Source: Alphaproteobacteria bacterium
GTDB taxonomy: Bacteria; Pseudomonadota; Alphaproteobacteria; Rickettsiales; SXRF01
Assembly: GCA_025362975.1 (NCBI GenBank)
Contig: JANYES010000018.1
Location: 62,001-126,000 of the forward strand
Length of the DNA stretch: 64,000 bases
Reading direction: 5' to 3'
Shown: piece after piece, positions 17,511 through 26,482 of the stretch
Layout of the letters: the number at the start of each line of letters is the position of its first letter
Numbering within the stretch: the first letter of the stretch is position 1
Notes under the pieces: generated by a model
Told to the model about the DNA's origin: nothing
Database searches by the model: none
What the model saw: the letters and a program-made list of their open reading frames with translations, nothing else
Made by a program: the position numbers and the translations under genes

Positions 17511-17618
17511 CGTCATTTGCGCGTCGGGGAATCTAATACTACTCGCGGTAGCGAGGAAAAAGCCCTTATCCAGAGCAGACGCGCTTTAGTATTGGATTCC
17601 CGCCTACGCGGGAATGAC
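17511..17618. repeat. Palindromic intergenic repeat, copy B
   Basis: A 108-bp copy between the convergent tadG-like and argB genes. The right end GGATTCCCGCCTACGCGGGAATGAC is well kept; the left end (CGTCATTTGCGCGTCGGGGAAT) has drifted. The inner CTCGCGGTAGCGAG palindrome comes first, so the orientation is opposite to copies D, E and G. It may act as a shared terminator. Confidence 0.8.
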
Positions 17619-17627
17619 AGGAGAAGT

Positions 17628-18542
17628 TTATTCTTCTGCTCGATAGATCATCGTTCCGGCGCCGTATTTTGTGAAGGTTTCCAGCAGCAATACGTGCGGT
17701 AAACGGCCATCCAGGATATGCGCGGCTTCGACATCGTTTTCGATGGCGTGCATGCAGGTTTCGAGCTTGGGGATCATGCCGCCGGTGATGATGCCTTCTT
17801 TCATGAGTTTGTGGCATTCGGCGATGGTGAGTGAGGAGATCAGCTCTTTGTCTTTGTTGAGCACACCTGCGACATCCGTCAGCACGATTAATTTAGACGC
17901 GGCGATGGCGGATGCGATGGCGCCTGCGGCGGTGTCGGCGTTGATGTTGTAGGTTTCGCCGCCTGCGCCGATGCCGATGGGGGCGATGACGGGGATGATG
18001 TCGGATTCGGCGAATTCCTGTAAGAGCGTCGGATCGATGCGCACGGGTTCGCCCACGAAGCCGAGGTCGAGGATTTTTTCGATGTTTGAATCGGGGTCGC
18101 GCACGGTGCGGCGGAGTTTGCGGGCTTCGATAAGGTGGCCGTCTTTGCCGGACAGGCCGATGGCGATGCCGCCAGCGGCGTTAATTTCAGAGACGATCTG
18201 TTTGTTGATGGAGCCGGAAAGGACCATTTCGACGATTTCAACGGTGGCGGCGTCGGTGACGCGCAATCCATCGATGAAAGAGGACTGGATTTTCAGGCGT
18301 TCGAGCATTTTGCCGATCTGCGGGCCGCCGCCGTGGACGACGATGGGGTTGATGCCGACTTGCTTGAGCATGACGATATCTTCGGCGAATTTGCGCGCGA
18401 GGGAGGCGTCGCCCATCGCGTGGCCGCCGTATTTCACGACGAAGGTTTCGCCGGCGAATTTGCGCATGTAGGGGAGCGCTTCGGAAAGCGTCTCGGCGGT
18501 TTTCAGCCAGGAATCTGGGGTTTTTAAGGGTTTGGTTTTCAT
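17628..18542 (-). CDS. argB: Acetylglutamate kinase
   Basis: The 304-residue product (from ATG 18542) is ArgB, the second enzyme of arginine synthesis, which phosphorylates N-acetylglutamate. Visible motifs are [11 protein letters not shown] (ATP), [13 protein letters not shown] (acetylglutamate), [26 protein letters not shown] and LTDVAGVL. The frame continues to an ATG at 18611 inside engB that has a very strong AAGGAGGG site, giving a 327-residue form; the shorter form matches the usual family N-terminus. It is the last gene of the rpmH-rnpA-yidD-yidC-engB-argB run, a typical alphaproteobacterial order. Confidence 0.95.
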   Translation of the reverse strand: MKTKPLKTPDSWLKTAETLSEALPYMRKFAGETFVVKYGGHAMGDASLARKFAEDIVMLKQVGINPIVVHGGGPQIGKMLERLKIQSSFIDGLRVTDAATVEIVEMVLSGSINKQIVSEINAAGGIAIGLSGKDGHLIEARKLRRTVRDPDSNIEKILDLGFVGEPVRIDPTLLQEFAESDIIPVIAPIGIGAGGETYNINADTAAGAIASAIAASKLIVLTDVAGVLNKDKELISSLTIAECHKLMKEGIITGGMIPKLETCMHAIENDVEAAHILDGRLPHVLLLETFTKYGAGTMIYRAEE

Positions 18543-18570
18543 CTCGTCGTACTCGTATTCGGGTAGGTGA

Positions 18571-19206
18571 TTAGGTGTAAGCGAACGGTAGGAATTGTTC
18601 TTGTAATTCATGAATACCCTCCTTACGCATGGAGCTGGTGGCGATTATCTGCGGATGGGCAGCGACGTGCGAGCCCACTTCCTTGGTCATGGATTCCAGT
18701 AATACGCCTAAATCTTTTGCTGTCAACGCATCGATTTTGGTGAGGACCACGTGGTAAATAACGGCTGTTTCGTCGAGTAACGTCATGAATTCGCGGTCAT
18801 GGGGCATCAGGCCGCGGCGGGCGTCGACCAGCAGGCAGGAGCGTTTCAGGCTGGTACGGCCGCGAAGGTAGGAACGAATGAGCTTGTCCCACTCGCCTTT
18901 GCGTTCTTTTGAGACTTTGGCGTAGCCGTATCCGGGCATGTCGACGAGGATAAGGCGGTCGCCGAGCGAGAAGAAATTGAGCTGTTTGGTCAGGCCCGGG
19001 TTGGGCGAGGTGCGCGCGAGTGCTTTCTGGCCCACGAGGGCGTTGACGAGGCTGGATTTGCCGACGTTGGAACGGCCTATGAAACAAATTTCGGGCGTGC
19101 TGGCGGGCGGCAGGGATTCCACGGAGCTTGAACCGGCGATGAATTCACATTTAGAAGTGAAAAGTGCCGATATTTCCTCGCCGCTTGCGGGAGGATTTTC
19201 GCTCAT
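18571..19206 (-). CDS. engB: Ribosome biogenesis GTP-binding protein EngB/YsxC
   Basis: A 211-residue TRAFAC GTPase with G1 (GRSNVGKSS), G3 ([10 protein letters not shown]), G4 (LTKIDAL) and G5-like (TSS) motifs in order. YsxC/EngB acts in late assembly of the 50S subunit and is essential in most bacteria. It overlaps the yidC stop by 4 nt and is followed by argB, whose possible alternative start lies within its 3' end. Confidence 0.95.
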   Translation of the reverse strand: MSENPPASGEEISALFTSKCEFIAGSSSVESLPPASTPEICFIGRSNVGKSSLVNALVGQKALARTSPNPGLTKQLNFFSLGDRLILVDMPGYGYAKVSKERKGEWDKLIRSYLRGRTSLKRSCLLVDARRGLMPHDREFMTLLDETAVIYHVVLTKIDALTAKDLGVLLESMTKEVGSHVAAHPQIIATSSMRKEGIHELQEQFLPFAYT

Positions 19207-21002
19207 AATCCAAGCTCACGCGCGAGCGGCGGCTCGATATTGGTCATGTTGTGGCGCTTGGTGATGAAGCGCTGCTGCAAGATGGACAGCACGTTCGACC
19301 ACGTCCAGTAGAGCACGAAGCCGGAAGCCATTGTGTCGAAGAAGATGAGCATCATGTAAGGCATCCATGTCATCATTTTCGCCTGTATGGGATCGGCGGG
19401 TTTGGGCTGGAGGCTGGTCTGGATGATCATGGTGAGGCAGTAGAGCATCGGCAGCAGGGCCAAGTGCAGCCATGACGGGTTGTTCCACGGGATGAGGCCG
19501 AAACCGGTGAAGAGGTTCGACGGGTCTGGCGCGGACAAATCCTTAAGCCAGCCGTAGAACGGGGCGTGGCGAAGTTCGATCATGACGTTCAGGCCACGGA
19601 AGAGGGCGAGGAAGACCACGAGCTGGATAAGCACCGGCAGGCAGCCCGCGGCGGGGTTTACTTTTTCGCGCTTGTAGAGTTCGCGGGTGGCTTTGTGCAG
19701 GCCGATCTGGTCGTCGACGTGGCGCTCGCGAATTTTGACCATTTCAGGCTGGAGCTTGCGCATCTGGGCCATGCTCTTGAACGATTTGTTGGCGAGCGGG
19801 AACATCAGGGCTTTGACAAAGATGATGAAGATCAGAATCGCGACGCCGAAATTGCCGGTGGCGTGGAAGAGGTAGTTGACTACGAGGCACATCGGTTTGG
19901 CGAGGAAGTAGAAGCTGCCGAAATCGAGTGCGCGGTCGAACAGCGGCACCGGCGGGGCACTGTCGTGGCCTTTGGTGTAGTAGTCGAGCAGATGCAGCTC
20001 TTTGGCGCCGGCGAAGAGGCGGACGTTGGTGGAATCCGTTGCACCGCTGGCGATGGCGCGAGCTTCGCTTAGATAGTCGACCTGGAAGCGGTCGCGGTTG
20101 CTCTTGGCGTAGTAGCTGAGGGTGACTTTCTGCTTCGGCTCGGAGGGGATAAGGGCGGTGAGCCAGTATTTGTCGGTGATGCCGAACCAGCCGGAGGTGT
20201 TGTCGAAGGTTTTGTTGCCTTTTTCTTTCAGCTCTTTGTAGTTGACTTCGTTGAGGGTGTTGTCCATCACCCCGATGGGGCCTTCATGCAGGAAGCCAGC
20301 AGGTTTTTTCGCAGGTGTGCCAGCAACCGGAACGGCGTTCACGTCTTCGGTGCGGTTGATATAGGCGTAAGGCACGACGGTGATTTCGTGGCCGGAATTG
20401 TTGAGCACTTTCTGGTCGATGGTGAACATATAGTTTTCATCGAGCGAGACGTGGAGTTCGAAGGTGACGTTGTCGTCGTTTTTCCACATGAGGGTCACAG
20501 GCGAGGTGGTGGTGAGCTGTTTTTTATCGGCGGTCCAGAGGGTGTGCTGGTCGGGGACTTTGGTTTTGTTGTCGCCGCTGACCCAGCCGGTCTGAACGAA
20601 ATAGCCTTCGGCGTCGCCGTTGGGGGCGAGAAGCGTCAAGCCGGGGGATTGCGCGTTTAAGCTCGTCAGGTATTTGCTCAGGACGAGGTTGTCGAAGCGC
20701 GCACCTTTGAGCGAAATAGAACCGGCAAGATCGTCAGTGGCGATTTTGACGCGCGAGACGGCGGCGAGGCGCTGGTCGCGCGTTAAATCCGGGTTTTCGT
20801 CAGCGTCGTTAGTTTCTTTGACGGGGACGGCGTCTACATGGCGCACCTGTTCTTCATGGCGCTTGGTGGTGACTTGGGCGGAGAGTTTGGCGAGCGCCTG
20901 TCGGCGGGGCCATTCCACTTTCGTCTGCCAAGTGATGAGCACGAGGGCAGCGAGGAAAATCGCGAGGAAAAGACGGGTGTAGTTGGTTTCTTGGTGTTGC
21001 AT
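19203..21002 (-). CDS. yidC: Membrane protein insertase YidC
   Basis: The 599-residue protein has the Gram-negative YidC layout. There is an N-terminal membrane helix (about 8-25), a large periplasmic beta domain (about 60-370) and the conserved five-helix insertase core. The core includes NFGVAILIFIIFVKALMFPLANKS, a cytoplasmic hairpin (REL/ERHVDDQIGLHKATRELYKREKVNPAAGCLPVLIQ) and a C-terminal NVLSILQQRFI segment. It inserts inner-membrane proteins with or without Sec. It lies between yidD and engB, overlapping engB by 4 nt. Confidence 0.97.
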   Translation of the reverse strand: MQHQETNYTRLFLAIFLAALVLITWQTKVEWPRRQALAKLSAQVTTKRHEEQVRHVDAVPVKETNDADENPDLTRDQRLAAVSRVKIATDDLAGSISLKGARFDNLVLSKYLTSLNAQSPGLTLLAPNGDAEGYFVQTGWVSGDNKTKVPDQHTLWTADKKQLTTTSPVTLMWKNDDNVTFELHVSLDENYMFTIDQKVLNNSGHEITVVPYAYINRTEDVNAVPVAGTPAKKPAGFLHEGPIGVMDNTLNEVNYKELKEKGNKTFDNTSGWFGITDKYWLTALIPSEPKQKVTLSYYAKSNRDRFQVDYLSEARAIASGATDSTNVRLFAGAKELHLLDYYTKGHDSAPPVPLFDRALDFGSFYFLAKPMCLVVNYLFHATGNFGVAILIFIIFVKALMFPLANKSFKSMAQMRKLQPEMVKIRERHVDDQIGLHKATRELYKREKVNPAAGCLPVLIQLVVFLALFRGLNVMIELRHAPFYGWLKDLSAPDPSNLFTGFGLIPWNNPSWLHLALLPMLYCLTMIIQTSLQPKPADPIQAKMMTWMPYMMLIFFDTMASGFVLYWTWSNVLSILQQRFITKRHNMTNIEPPLARELGL

Positions 21003-21011
21003 GATGGCTTC

Positions 21012-21245
21012 TTAGCTGTGTTTATTGGGGGGTGGAACGGGATCGTAACCGCTGGGGCCGAAGGGATTGCAGCGCGCGATGCGCTTGAGTGTCAGGAATG
21101 CGCCATTAAGGGGGCCGTGTTTTTCGAGCGCTTCGGTGGCGTAATGCGAGCAGCTCGGCGAAAATCGGCAGCACGTGCCGAGGAAGGGCGAGACGCACCA
21201 TTGGTAAAGGCGGATGGGAAAAACAATCAGCTTGGCGATGCTCAT
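21012..21245 (-). CDS. yidD: Membrane protein insertion efficiency factor YidD
   Basis: A 77-residue protein with the YidD hallmarks: an amphipathic N-terminus ([13 protein letters not shown]), the [20 protein letters not shown] cysteine block and GYDPVP near the end. YidD helps YidC-dependent insertion at the inner membrane. The reading frame is open further upstream, but ATG 21245 overlaps the rnpA stop (ATGA) and gives the family N-terminus. yidC starts 9 nt after it. Confidence 0.95.
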   Translation of the reverse strand: MSIAKLIVFPIRLYQWCVSPFLGTCCRFSPSCSHYATEALEKHGPLNGAFLTLKRIARCNPFGPSGYDPVPPPNKHS

Positions 21246-21670
21246 GTCGTAGGTTTTGTCTCGGTTTTCTGGGCTGTTTTTTGGGCTTTGGTTTTCTTGT
21301 ACCGGTCTCGGGTTCCCGGCGCTTCGTCCTTCATAGAGGGAATTCTCGAAAATGCAAATTCCATATCGCGCGTGAGGTGGGCAAAATCGCAAGTCAGCGC
21401 TTTGTGACGAGGGATGACGACGTAGTCGTGGCCGGAGAGGGCGTGGAGCTGGCCGCAGAGGCGCACGCTTTCGCGCAGGCGGCGCTTGATGCGGTTACGG
21501 GTGGGGGCGTTGCCCATTTTTTTGGTGACGGTGAAGCCGAAACGCGGCTCTGGCCCTGCGAAATGCGCGTCGTCGCGTTTGAGCATCTGGAGAATGAAAC
21601 TACCGGTAATGAACCGTTTGCCCTTGGCAGTGACGGATAAGAAATCGGCGCGCTTTTTGATCGTTTGCAT
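21242..21670 (-). CDS. rnpA: Ribonuclease P protein component
   Basis: The 142-residue protein has the RnpA features: an N-terminal [17 protein letters not shown] segment, [24 protein letters not shown] (RNR motif) and a C-terminal DYVVIPR strand. A Lys/Thr-rich extension at the C-terminus (about 20 residues) is longer than usual. With the M1-type RNA it matures tRNA 5' ends. It follows rpmH by 45 bp, a gap that carries a strong GC hairpin. Confidence 0.95.
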   Translation of the reverse strand: MQTIKKRADFLSVTAKGKRFITGSFILQMLKRDDAHFAGPEPRFGFTVTKKMGNAPTRNRIKRRLRESVRLCGQLHALSGHDYVVIPRHKALTCDFAHLTRDMEFAFSRIPSMKDEAPGTRDRYKKTKAQKTAQKTETKPTT

Positions 21671-21690
21671 GCGTCACCTGAGTCGTTAGA

Positions 21691-21708
21691 CCCGGGTTTT
21701 CACCCGGG
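21691..21708 (-). other. GC-rich hairpin between rpmH and rnpA
   Basis: CCCGGGT (21691-21697) and ACCCGGG (21702-21708) form a perfect 7-bp stem with a 4-nt loop. No T run follows on the minus strand, so it looks like a processing or stability element, not a full terminator. It could help keep rpmH expression above that of rnpA. Confidence 0.5.
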
Positions 21709-21715
21709 AATCTAA

Positions 21716-21850
21716 TTAAGCGGAGAGGCGCTTACGGCCTTTAGCGCGGCGGGCATTGATAATGCGTCGGCCACCTACGGTTGCCATGCGAGCACGAAAA
21801 CCATGACGGCGTTTGCGGACAAGGTTGCTGGGCTGGTATGTACGTTTCAT
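21716..21850 (-). CDS. rpmH: 50S ribosomal protein L34
   Basis: A 44-residue highly basic protein with the full bL34 sequence pattern: [40 protein letters not shown]. The reading frame continues upstream, but ATG 21850 with AGGA upstream is the universal start. It is the first gene of the operon and has a near-consensus promoter about 70 bp upstream. Confidence 0.97.
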   Translation of the reverse strand: MKRTYQPSNLVRKRRHGFRARMATVGGRRIINARRAKGRKRLSA

Positions 21851-21916
21851 CGAAATATCCTGAAATTCTAATAAGTTGCTTCCAAGCCAGCTAAATGAGC
21901 TTACTCGGGAAGGAGG

Positions 21917-21945
21917 TTTATAGCGATTGGTGGGGGGTGTGTCAA
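21917..21945 (-). promoter_or_regulatory. Near-consensus sigma-70 promoter of the rpmH operon
   Basis: On the minus strand a perfect TTGACA (21940-21945) is followed by a 17-nt spacer and TATAAA (21917-21922). The start site would be about 21910, giving a 5' leader near 60 nt before the rpmH ATG. The rest of the 312-bp gap to the divergent histidine kinase (21851-22162) shows no further gene. Confidence 0.75.
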
Positions 21946-22162
21946 CAGTAATATGTCGCGCAAATGCAAGGGTTAGGCGAGGAAAATGGCGGCTTAGGTA
22001 GGGGGTTGAAATGCTTTGTGTTTTTCGGGGTTTGCGGGTTTGGGGCGATTCCAGCCGCCGAAAGGGGTTCAGGGCGAAAATATGCATTTTATACAGCAAG
22101 ATGTCTAACCATTTGTTAATCTCGCGGGCGTACACTCAAGATGAAATTCCAAGGCTAGGGTA

Positions 22163-23635
22163 ATGTTCGGCACCATTCGGCTATTTTCAATACTGAGTTT
22201 GATCGTGGTGATTATGCTGTCTACCGCAGGCGGCGTATTCGTGCATGACCGTGCCGTCGAGGATGTGACGCAGCTGGTAGAAAAGAGCAACGCCAATTTA
22301 TCGCACGGGTATGTGAATGCCGTGTGGAAACGCTATAACGCGCAGCTGGTGCCGTTGCTTACCAATCCCGGGCAGTTGAAAGATAGCCCGGTGGTGGCGC
22401 AGTTCGCGCAGGACACGGTGATGTACTTCAAGAACATGCCGCTGGTGCGGGTGAATATCTATAGCGCCGACGGGCAATTGCTGATGTCAGATAACGTCAG
22501 CCAGACGAAAAAACTGAGAACGGGCTCGCCGTCGCCGGATCCTAAATTCGTGGCGGAAAATTACAAGCGGCCGTTTCGCGCGAGCCAGGTGCTGAGCGAC
22601 GTGCCGATGCCGCCGGAAGATCACGGCAAGCTGGTGCAGACAATTACGCCGTTTACCGACGCGGTCGAGGGCGTGGGCAATGCGCCTGCCGACGGGGCGA
22701 TTGAGATTTTATTCGACATCACCGACCAGTGGGACGAGCTGCGCATGTTCCAGTATATTTCGAGCGCGGCGTTTGTTGTGTTCTACCTGATGTTTTTATT
22801 CCTGATGATGTTCAGCTCTAAACGGGCGGAAAATATCATCGCCAAGCAGCATGATCTGAACAAGGAACTCACCGAAGCGGTGGCGGCCGCTGAAGCGGAA
22901 AACAGGGAAAAATCGCAGTTTCTGGCTAATATATCGCATGAACTGCGCACGCCGCTGAATGCGATCATCGGGTTTTCCGATATCATCAAAAAGGAAATGA
23001 TGCCGCAGATCGAGGATAAAAAATACCACGATTATATCGGCGATATTCACTCGTCAGGCGTGCATCTGCTCAGCCTTATCAACGATATTCTGGATTATTC
23101 GAAGGCCGAGGCGGGCAAGCTGGTGCTGGAAGTGTCGGAGGTGAATGCGAGCAAGCTGATTCAGAATTCGATGCGCCTTGTGTCCCCACGCGCCGAGGCG
23201 GCGAATGTGAAGCTGCTGGAGCAGTTGCCCAAAGAGCCGATCATCATGATTATCGACAGCAAGAAATTCAAGCAGGTGCTGCTGAACCTGCTGTCCAACG
23301 CGGTGAAGTTTACACCCGCCGGCGGGCAGGTGATGATTACGGCGTGGCAGAATCTGGCGGACGATACGTATTCGTTCGAGGTGGAAGATACCGGCATCGG
23401 CATTGCGCCGAAGGATATTTCGCGCGCGATGTCGCCGTTCGGGCAGGTGGATAATACGCTCAAACGTAAGTATGAGGGTACAGGGCTGGGCTTGCCGCTG
23501 ACGAAGAAATTTGTCGAACTTATGGGCGGGAAATTCAAGATCGAAAGTGAGCTGAACAAGGGAACCAAGATTACGTTTATCATGCCGCGCGAAAGTAAAG
23601 AGCGTGACGGCATTACCGTGAAACAGGCCTCCTGA
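22163..23635 (+). CDS. Membrane sensor histidine kinase
   Basis: A 490-residue sensor. The first membrane helix is at about 5-25, then an extracytoplasmic sensing region of about 170 residues, then a second helix at about 197-217. A short coiled linker leads to HisKA with the H box FLANISHELRTPLNAIIGFSDI (His259) and a HATPase domain with an N box (LLNLLSNAVKFTP), G1 (EDTGIGI) and G2 (EGTGLGLPL). It lacks HAMP and receiver domains and has no adjacent response regulator gene, so its partner is elsewhere. Similar PleC/DivJ-type kinases are common in Alphaproteobacteria. Its stop overlaps the next small gene (TGATG). Confidence 0.9.
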   Translation: MFGTIRLFSILSLIVVIMLSTAGGVFVHDRAVEDVTQLVEKSNANLSHGYVNAVWKRYNAQLVPLLTNPGQLKDSPVVAQFAQDTVMYFKNMPLVRVNIYSADGQLLMSDNVSQTKKLRTGSPSPDPKFVAENYKRPFRASQVLSDVPMPPEDHGKLVQTITPFTDAVEGVGNAPADGAIEILFDITDQWDELRMFQYISSAAFVVFYLMFLFLMMFSSKRAENIIAKQHDLNKELTEAVAAAEAENREKSQFLANISHELRTPLNAIIGFSDIIKKEMMPQIEDKKYHDYIGDIHSSGVHLLSLINDILDYSKAEAGKLVLEVSEVNASKLIQNSMRLVSPRAEAANVKLLEQLPKEPIIMIIDSKKFKQVLLNLLSNAVKFTPAGGQVMITAWQNLADDTYSFEVEDTGIGIAPKDISRAMSPFGQVDNTLKRKYEGTGLGLPLTKKFVELMGGKFKIESELNKGTKITFIMPRESKERDGITVKQAS

Positions 23636-23868
23636 TGCGCGAAACCTCCTATCATGATTTTACGTCAAGGGTGCGGGTGCAGTGGGTGCTGGCCGGTGAA
23701 GGGGTCGATATGGCCATTCTGGAGCGTAATCACGGGGTTTTTGCGCTGAAAAATGAAATTGCGGCGCATGGCGCGAACGCGAAGAAAGAATCTGGAAAAA
23801 CCTTTGTAGAACGGCTAAACAATAGCATCAACAGTATCGATCCCAGCCATTTCTATAAAGGGAAATAA
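23635..23868 (+). CDS. Small hypothetical protein coupled to the histidine kinase gene
   Basis: A 77-residue soluble, slightly basic protein that I do not recognise. Its ATG overlaps the histidine kinase stop by one base (TGATG), and panB starts one base after its stop. These tight junctions argue that it is a real translated gene. It has no signal peptide or membrane helix. Confidence 0.6.
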   Translation: MRETSYHDFTSRVRVQWVLAGEGVDMAILERNHGVFALKNEIAAHGANAKKESGKTFVERLNNSINSIDPSHFYKGK

Positions 23869-23869
23869 C

Positions 23870-24679
23870 ATGGTCAAACGCATTTCCGCTCCCGATATCG
23901 CTGCTCGCAAAAACGGCGTGCCGATGGTCGTGCTGACGGCTTATACCGCGCCGATGGCGGGGCTGCTGGATAGCCACGTGGATATCCTGCTGGTTGGCGA
24001 TTCGCTGGGCATGGTGATTTACGGGTTTGATTCAACGATTGCCGTGACGCTCGACATGATGATCAATCATGGGGCGGCGGTGGTGCGCGGATCGAGACGC
24101 GCGCTGGTGGTCGTGGATATGCCGTTTGGGGCATATCAGGAGAGTCAAGAACAAGCGTTTCGTTCTTGTGCGCGTGTGATGCAGGAAACGGGGGCGCAAG
24201 CAGTCAAACTCGAAGGCGGCGTGGAGATGGCGCAGACGATTCGTTTCCTCGTGGAGCGTGGGATTCCGGTGATGGGGCATGTGGGGTTGATGCCGCAGCG
24301 GGTGAATACGCTGGGCGGGTATAAGTATCAGGGGCGCAGCGATAGTGACGCGGCGCAGATTCTGGCGGATGCGCAAGCGGTGGACGATGCGGGCGTGTTT
24401 GCGATGGTGATCGAGGGCGTGAAGGAAGAGGTGGCGCGCAGCATTACCGCGCAGCTTCGCGCGCCGACCATCGGCATTGGCGCGTCGCCCGCCTGCGACG
24501 GGCAGGTGCTGGTGATTGACGATATGCTGGGGTTCAATAGCGGTTATGTGCCGGGGTTCGTGAAGCGCTATGCGCACATGGCCGAGGCGGTGGAACAGGC
24601 GGTGAAAACGTATGGGGAAGAGGTGAGGAACCGGACATTCCCAAGCGCGGAATTCTGTTATCCGCTTAAGAAATCGTAA
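23870..24679 (+). CDS. panB: 3-methyl-2-oxobutanoate hydroxymethyltransferase
   Basis: The 269-residue enzyme makes ketopantoate, the first committed step of pantothenate and coenzyme A synthesis. Family motifs are [27 protein letters not shown] (metal Asp), [34 protein letters not shown] and [17 protein letters not shown]. It follows the small gene by one nucleotide. panC is not adjacent in the window. A copy of the palindromic repeat begins 5 bp after the stop and may terminate transcription. Confidence 0.96.
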   Translation: MVKRISAPDIAARKNGVPMVVLTAYTAPMAGLLDSHVDILLVGDSLGMVIYGFDSTIAVTLDMMINHGAAVVRGSRRALVVVDMPFGAYQESQEQAFRSCARVMQETGAQAVKLEGGVEMAQTIRFLVERGIPVMGHVGLMPQRVNTLGGYKYQGRSDSDAAQILADAQAVDDAGVFAMVIEGVKEEVARSITAQLRAPTIGIGASPACDGQVLVIDDMLGFNSGYVPGFVKRYAHMAEAVEQAVKTYGEEVRNRTFPSAEFCYPLKKS

Positions 24680-24684
24680 TTTTT

Positions 24685-24769
24685 GTCATACCCGCGCAGG
24701 CGGCGGATAAGGGCTTCTCCCGGCGCGGACGCGCCTTAGGATTCGATCCCCGCCTTCGCGGGGATGACG
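24685..24769. repeat. Palindromic intergenic repeat, copy C (shortened)
   Basis: An 85-bp copy with GTCATACCCGCGCAGGCGG at the left and CCCCGCCTTCGCGGGGATGAC at the right, and the inner GGCGCGGACGCGCC palindrome. The second inner palindrome is missing, so this is a deletion variant. A half-terminus (GCGGGGATGACG) follows at about 24778. Confidence 0.8.
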
Positions 24770-24877
24770 GTTAGAGCGCGGGGATGACGACCAGGGAAAA
24801 TCCCTGTATTTCCTGCTTTACAGGCCCAATCCGGGGCGTATGCTTGCGTTAATTTTTTAGCATTACAGGTAAACCCC

Positions 24878-25903
24878 GTGTCTTCCCTTGCTCTGGTGGC
24901 TGATGAAGCGCCGATTTATACTCTGCTTTCGCCGGATGTCGTGGTTGCTGCGGGCAAGCGCATTGCGCCGTTTATTACGCGCACGCAGCTTGCGACGAGC
25001 GGCTTGCTCAATAGCTGGTTGGGGCATGAGGTGTTTTTCAAGATGGAATGCCAGCAGAAATCCGGGGCATATAAAATTCGCGGGGCGATGAATGCGCTGC
25101 TGAGTTTAAAAGAGCAGGGGCAGTTGCCGGAAAAAATCGTGACGTTCAGCTCGGGTAATCACGCGGCGGCGACGGCTAAGGTGGGCAAAATGCTGGGCGT
25201 GGAAACGGTGGTGATTATGCCCTCATTCGTATCAAAAGTGAAACAACAGGCGACGGCGGGGTATGGCGCGGAGTTGATTCTTACCAAGACGCGGCAGGAA
25301 GCCGAAGCGATGGCGGTGGAACAGCAAAGCAAAGGTGCTTGGCTGTTGCATCCGTATGACAGCGATTTGTCGATTGCGGGGCAGGGGACGGCGTGTCTTG
25401 AGGCGTTGGAAGATGGGGCCAAGCCCGATGCGATATTCGCGGTGTGCGGCGGCGGCGGGTTGCTGTCGGGCACGTGGCTGGCGGCGCAGAAATTGGCGCC
25501 CGAATCGCTGGTGTTCGGTTGTGAACCGGAGCTGGCTAACGATGCGACGCGGTCGTTCCGCTCAGGTGCGATTCAGGCATTCAATGAAACGCCGATGACG
25601 ATTGCCGACGGGGCGCGCACCCTGAAAGTGGGGCAACGCCCGTTTGCGTATTTGCAGAAGCTGGATGATTTTTACGAGGTGTCGGAACGCGACATCATGT
25701 ACTGGACGCAGTGGCTGCAGAACCTGCTGAAAGCATCTATTGAACCTACGGCGGCGGTGGCGATGGGGGCGGCACACCAATGGCTGCGCACGCAGGATAA
25801 AAAACGCCGCGTGCTCGTGATTCTGTCCGGCGGGAATATGGATGCGGCGACGCAGGCGCTGCTGTGGAAACAGGATTTCCTTGGCGAACGGCCTACCCTT
25901 TAA
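24878..25903 (+). CDS. Threonine/serine dehydratase-like PLP enzyme (fold type II)
   Basis: A 341-residue PLP enzyme of the tryptophan synthase beta superfamily. The cofactor lysine is in KSGAYKIRGAMNAL, the substrate loop is FSSGNHAAATAK and the phosphate-binding glycines are CGGGGLLSG. It aligns best with catabolic threonine dehydratases and serine racemases, without an ACT domain. The start is GTG 24878; a weak TTTACA/TATGCT pair about 60 bp upstream may be its promoter. It converges on the pseudogene at 25905 with one base between stop codons. The exact substrate is not certain. Confidence 0.85.
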   Translation: MSSLALVADEAPIYTLLSPDVVVAAGKRIAPFITRTQLATSGLLNSWLGHEVFFKMECQQKSGAYKIRGAMNALLSLKEQGQLPEKIVTFSSGNHAAATAKVGKMLGVETVVIMPSFVSKVKQQATAGYGAELILTKTRQEAEAMAVEQQSKGAWLLHPYDSDLSIAGQGTACLEALEDGAKPDAIFAVCGGGGLLSGTWLAAQKLAPESLVFGCEPELANDATRSFRSGAIQAFNETPMTIADGARTLKVGQRPFAYLQKLDDFYEVSERDIMYWTQWLQNLLKASIEPTAAVAMGAAHQWLRTQDKKRRVLVILSGGNMDAATQALLWKQDFLGERPTL

Positions 25904-25904
25904 A

Positions 25905-26470
25905 TTAAACTGAGAGTGATTTATCGCCGGATTTCTGGTGGGCGCGCACGCGCTGCATGTAGGATTTCTGACCTTTTTCCTGTTCGGATGGGGTGATGTC
26001 CGGTTCTTCGGGTTTGGTGTGGCCGGCGCTGATAAACGCGTCGCGCAGTTGCGGCGAGACGGGTAGTTGTTCGTAGTTGGTGTTTTCGACTAGCCATTTG
26101 CGCTGGTCAATGAGCAGGTTTTCACGCAAATGCAGATCATCCGTACCGGCGGGCGACACGCCTAACACGTCGCGCTGTTCCTGCGAGGTTTGTTTTTCCC
26201 ATTCACGCTTGCAGGATTCCCATGTGTAATCTTTGATGATGAAATCGGCCAGTGTCTGGTTGGTGTAGTCATAGTCTTTTTGCACGACGCGGTAGGTGTC
26301 CCGTCCGGTGTCGTTATTGCGCGAGACTTGCACGAGGGTGCCGGTGTTGTCGGCGTGAACGATGGTGCCCTAGCCGTCGGTGATCATCACGCCTGAAGGG
26401 GTGCGCTGAAATTGAGCTGGCGGGAGAAGAAGCCGGGGTCTTTGACCTGTGGCAACATGATGTCGGACAT
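25905..26470 (-). pseudogene. Decayed member of a tandem three-gene paralogous family
   Basis: ATG 26470 with AAGGA upstream starts a reading frame that ends after 27 codons. The homologous sequence then continues in another frame (…RTPSGVMITDG), meets an in-frame TAG near 26370, and then runs open to 25905 (GTIVHADNTGTLVQV…). The restored sequence parallels the gene at 26483: FTNRL / FSRQL, VTDAGVISHIDHTG / ITDG-GTIVHADNTG, RKGYGYT / QKDYDYT, VTW / YTW. So one frameshift and one nonsense change have inactivated it. The open part alone could still give 142 residues from GTG 26333. Function unknown. Confidence 0.65.
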
Positions 26471-26482
26471 GCGTGATCCTTG

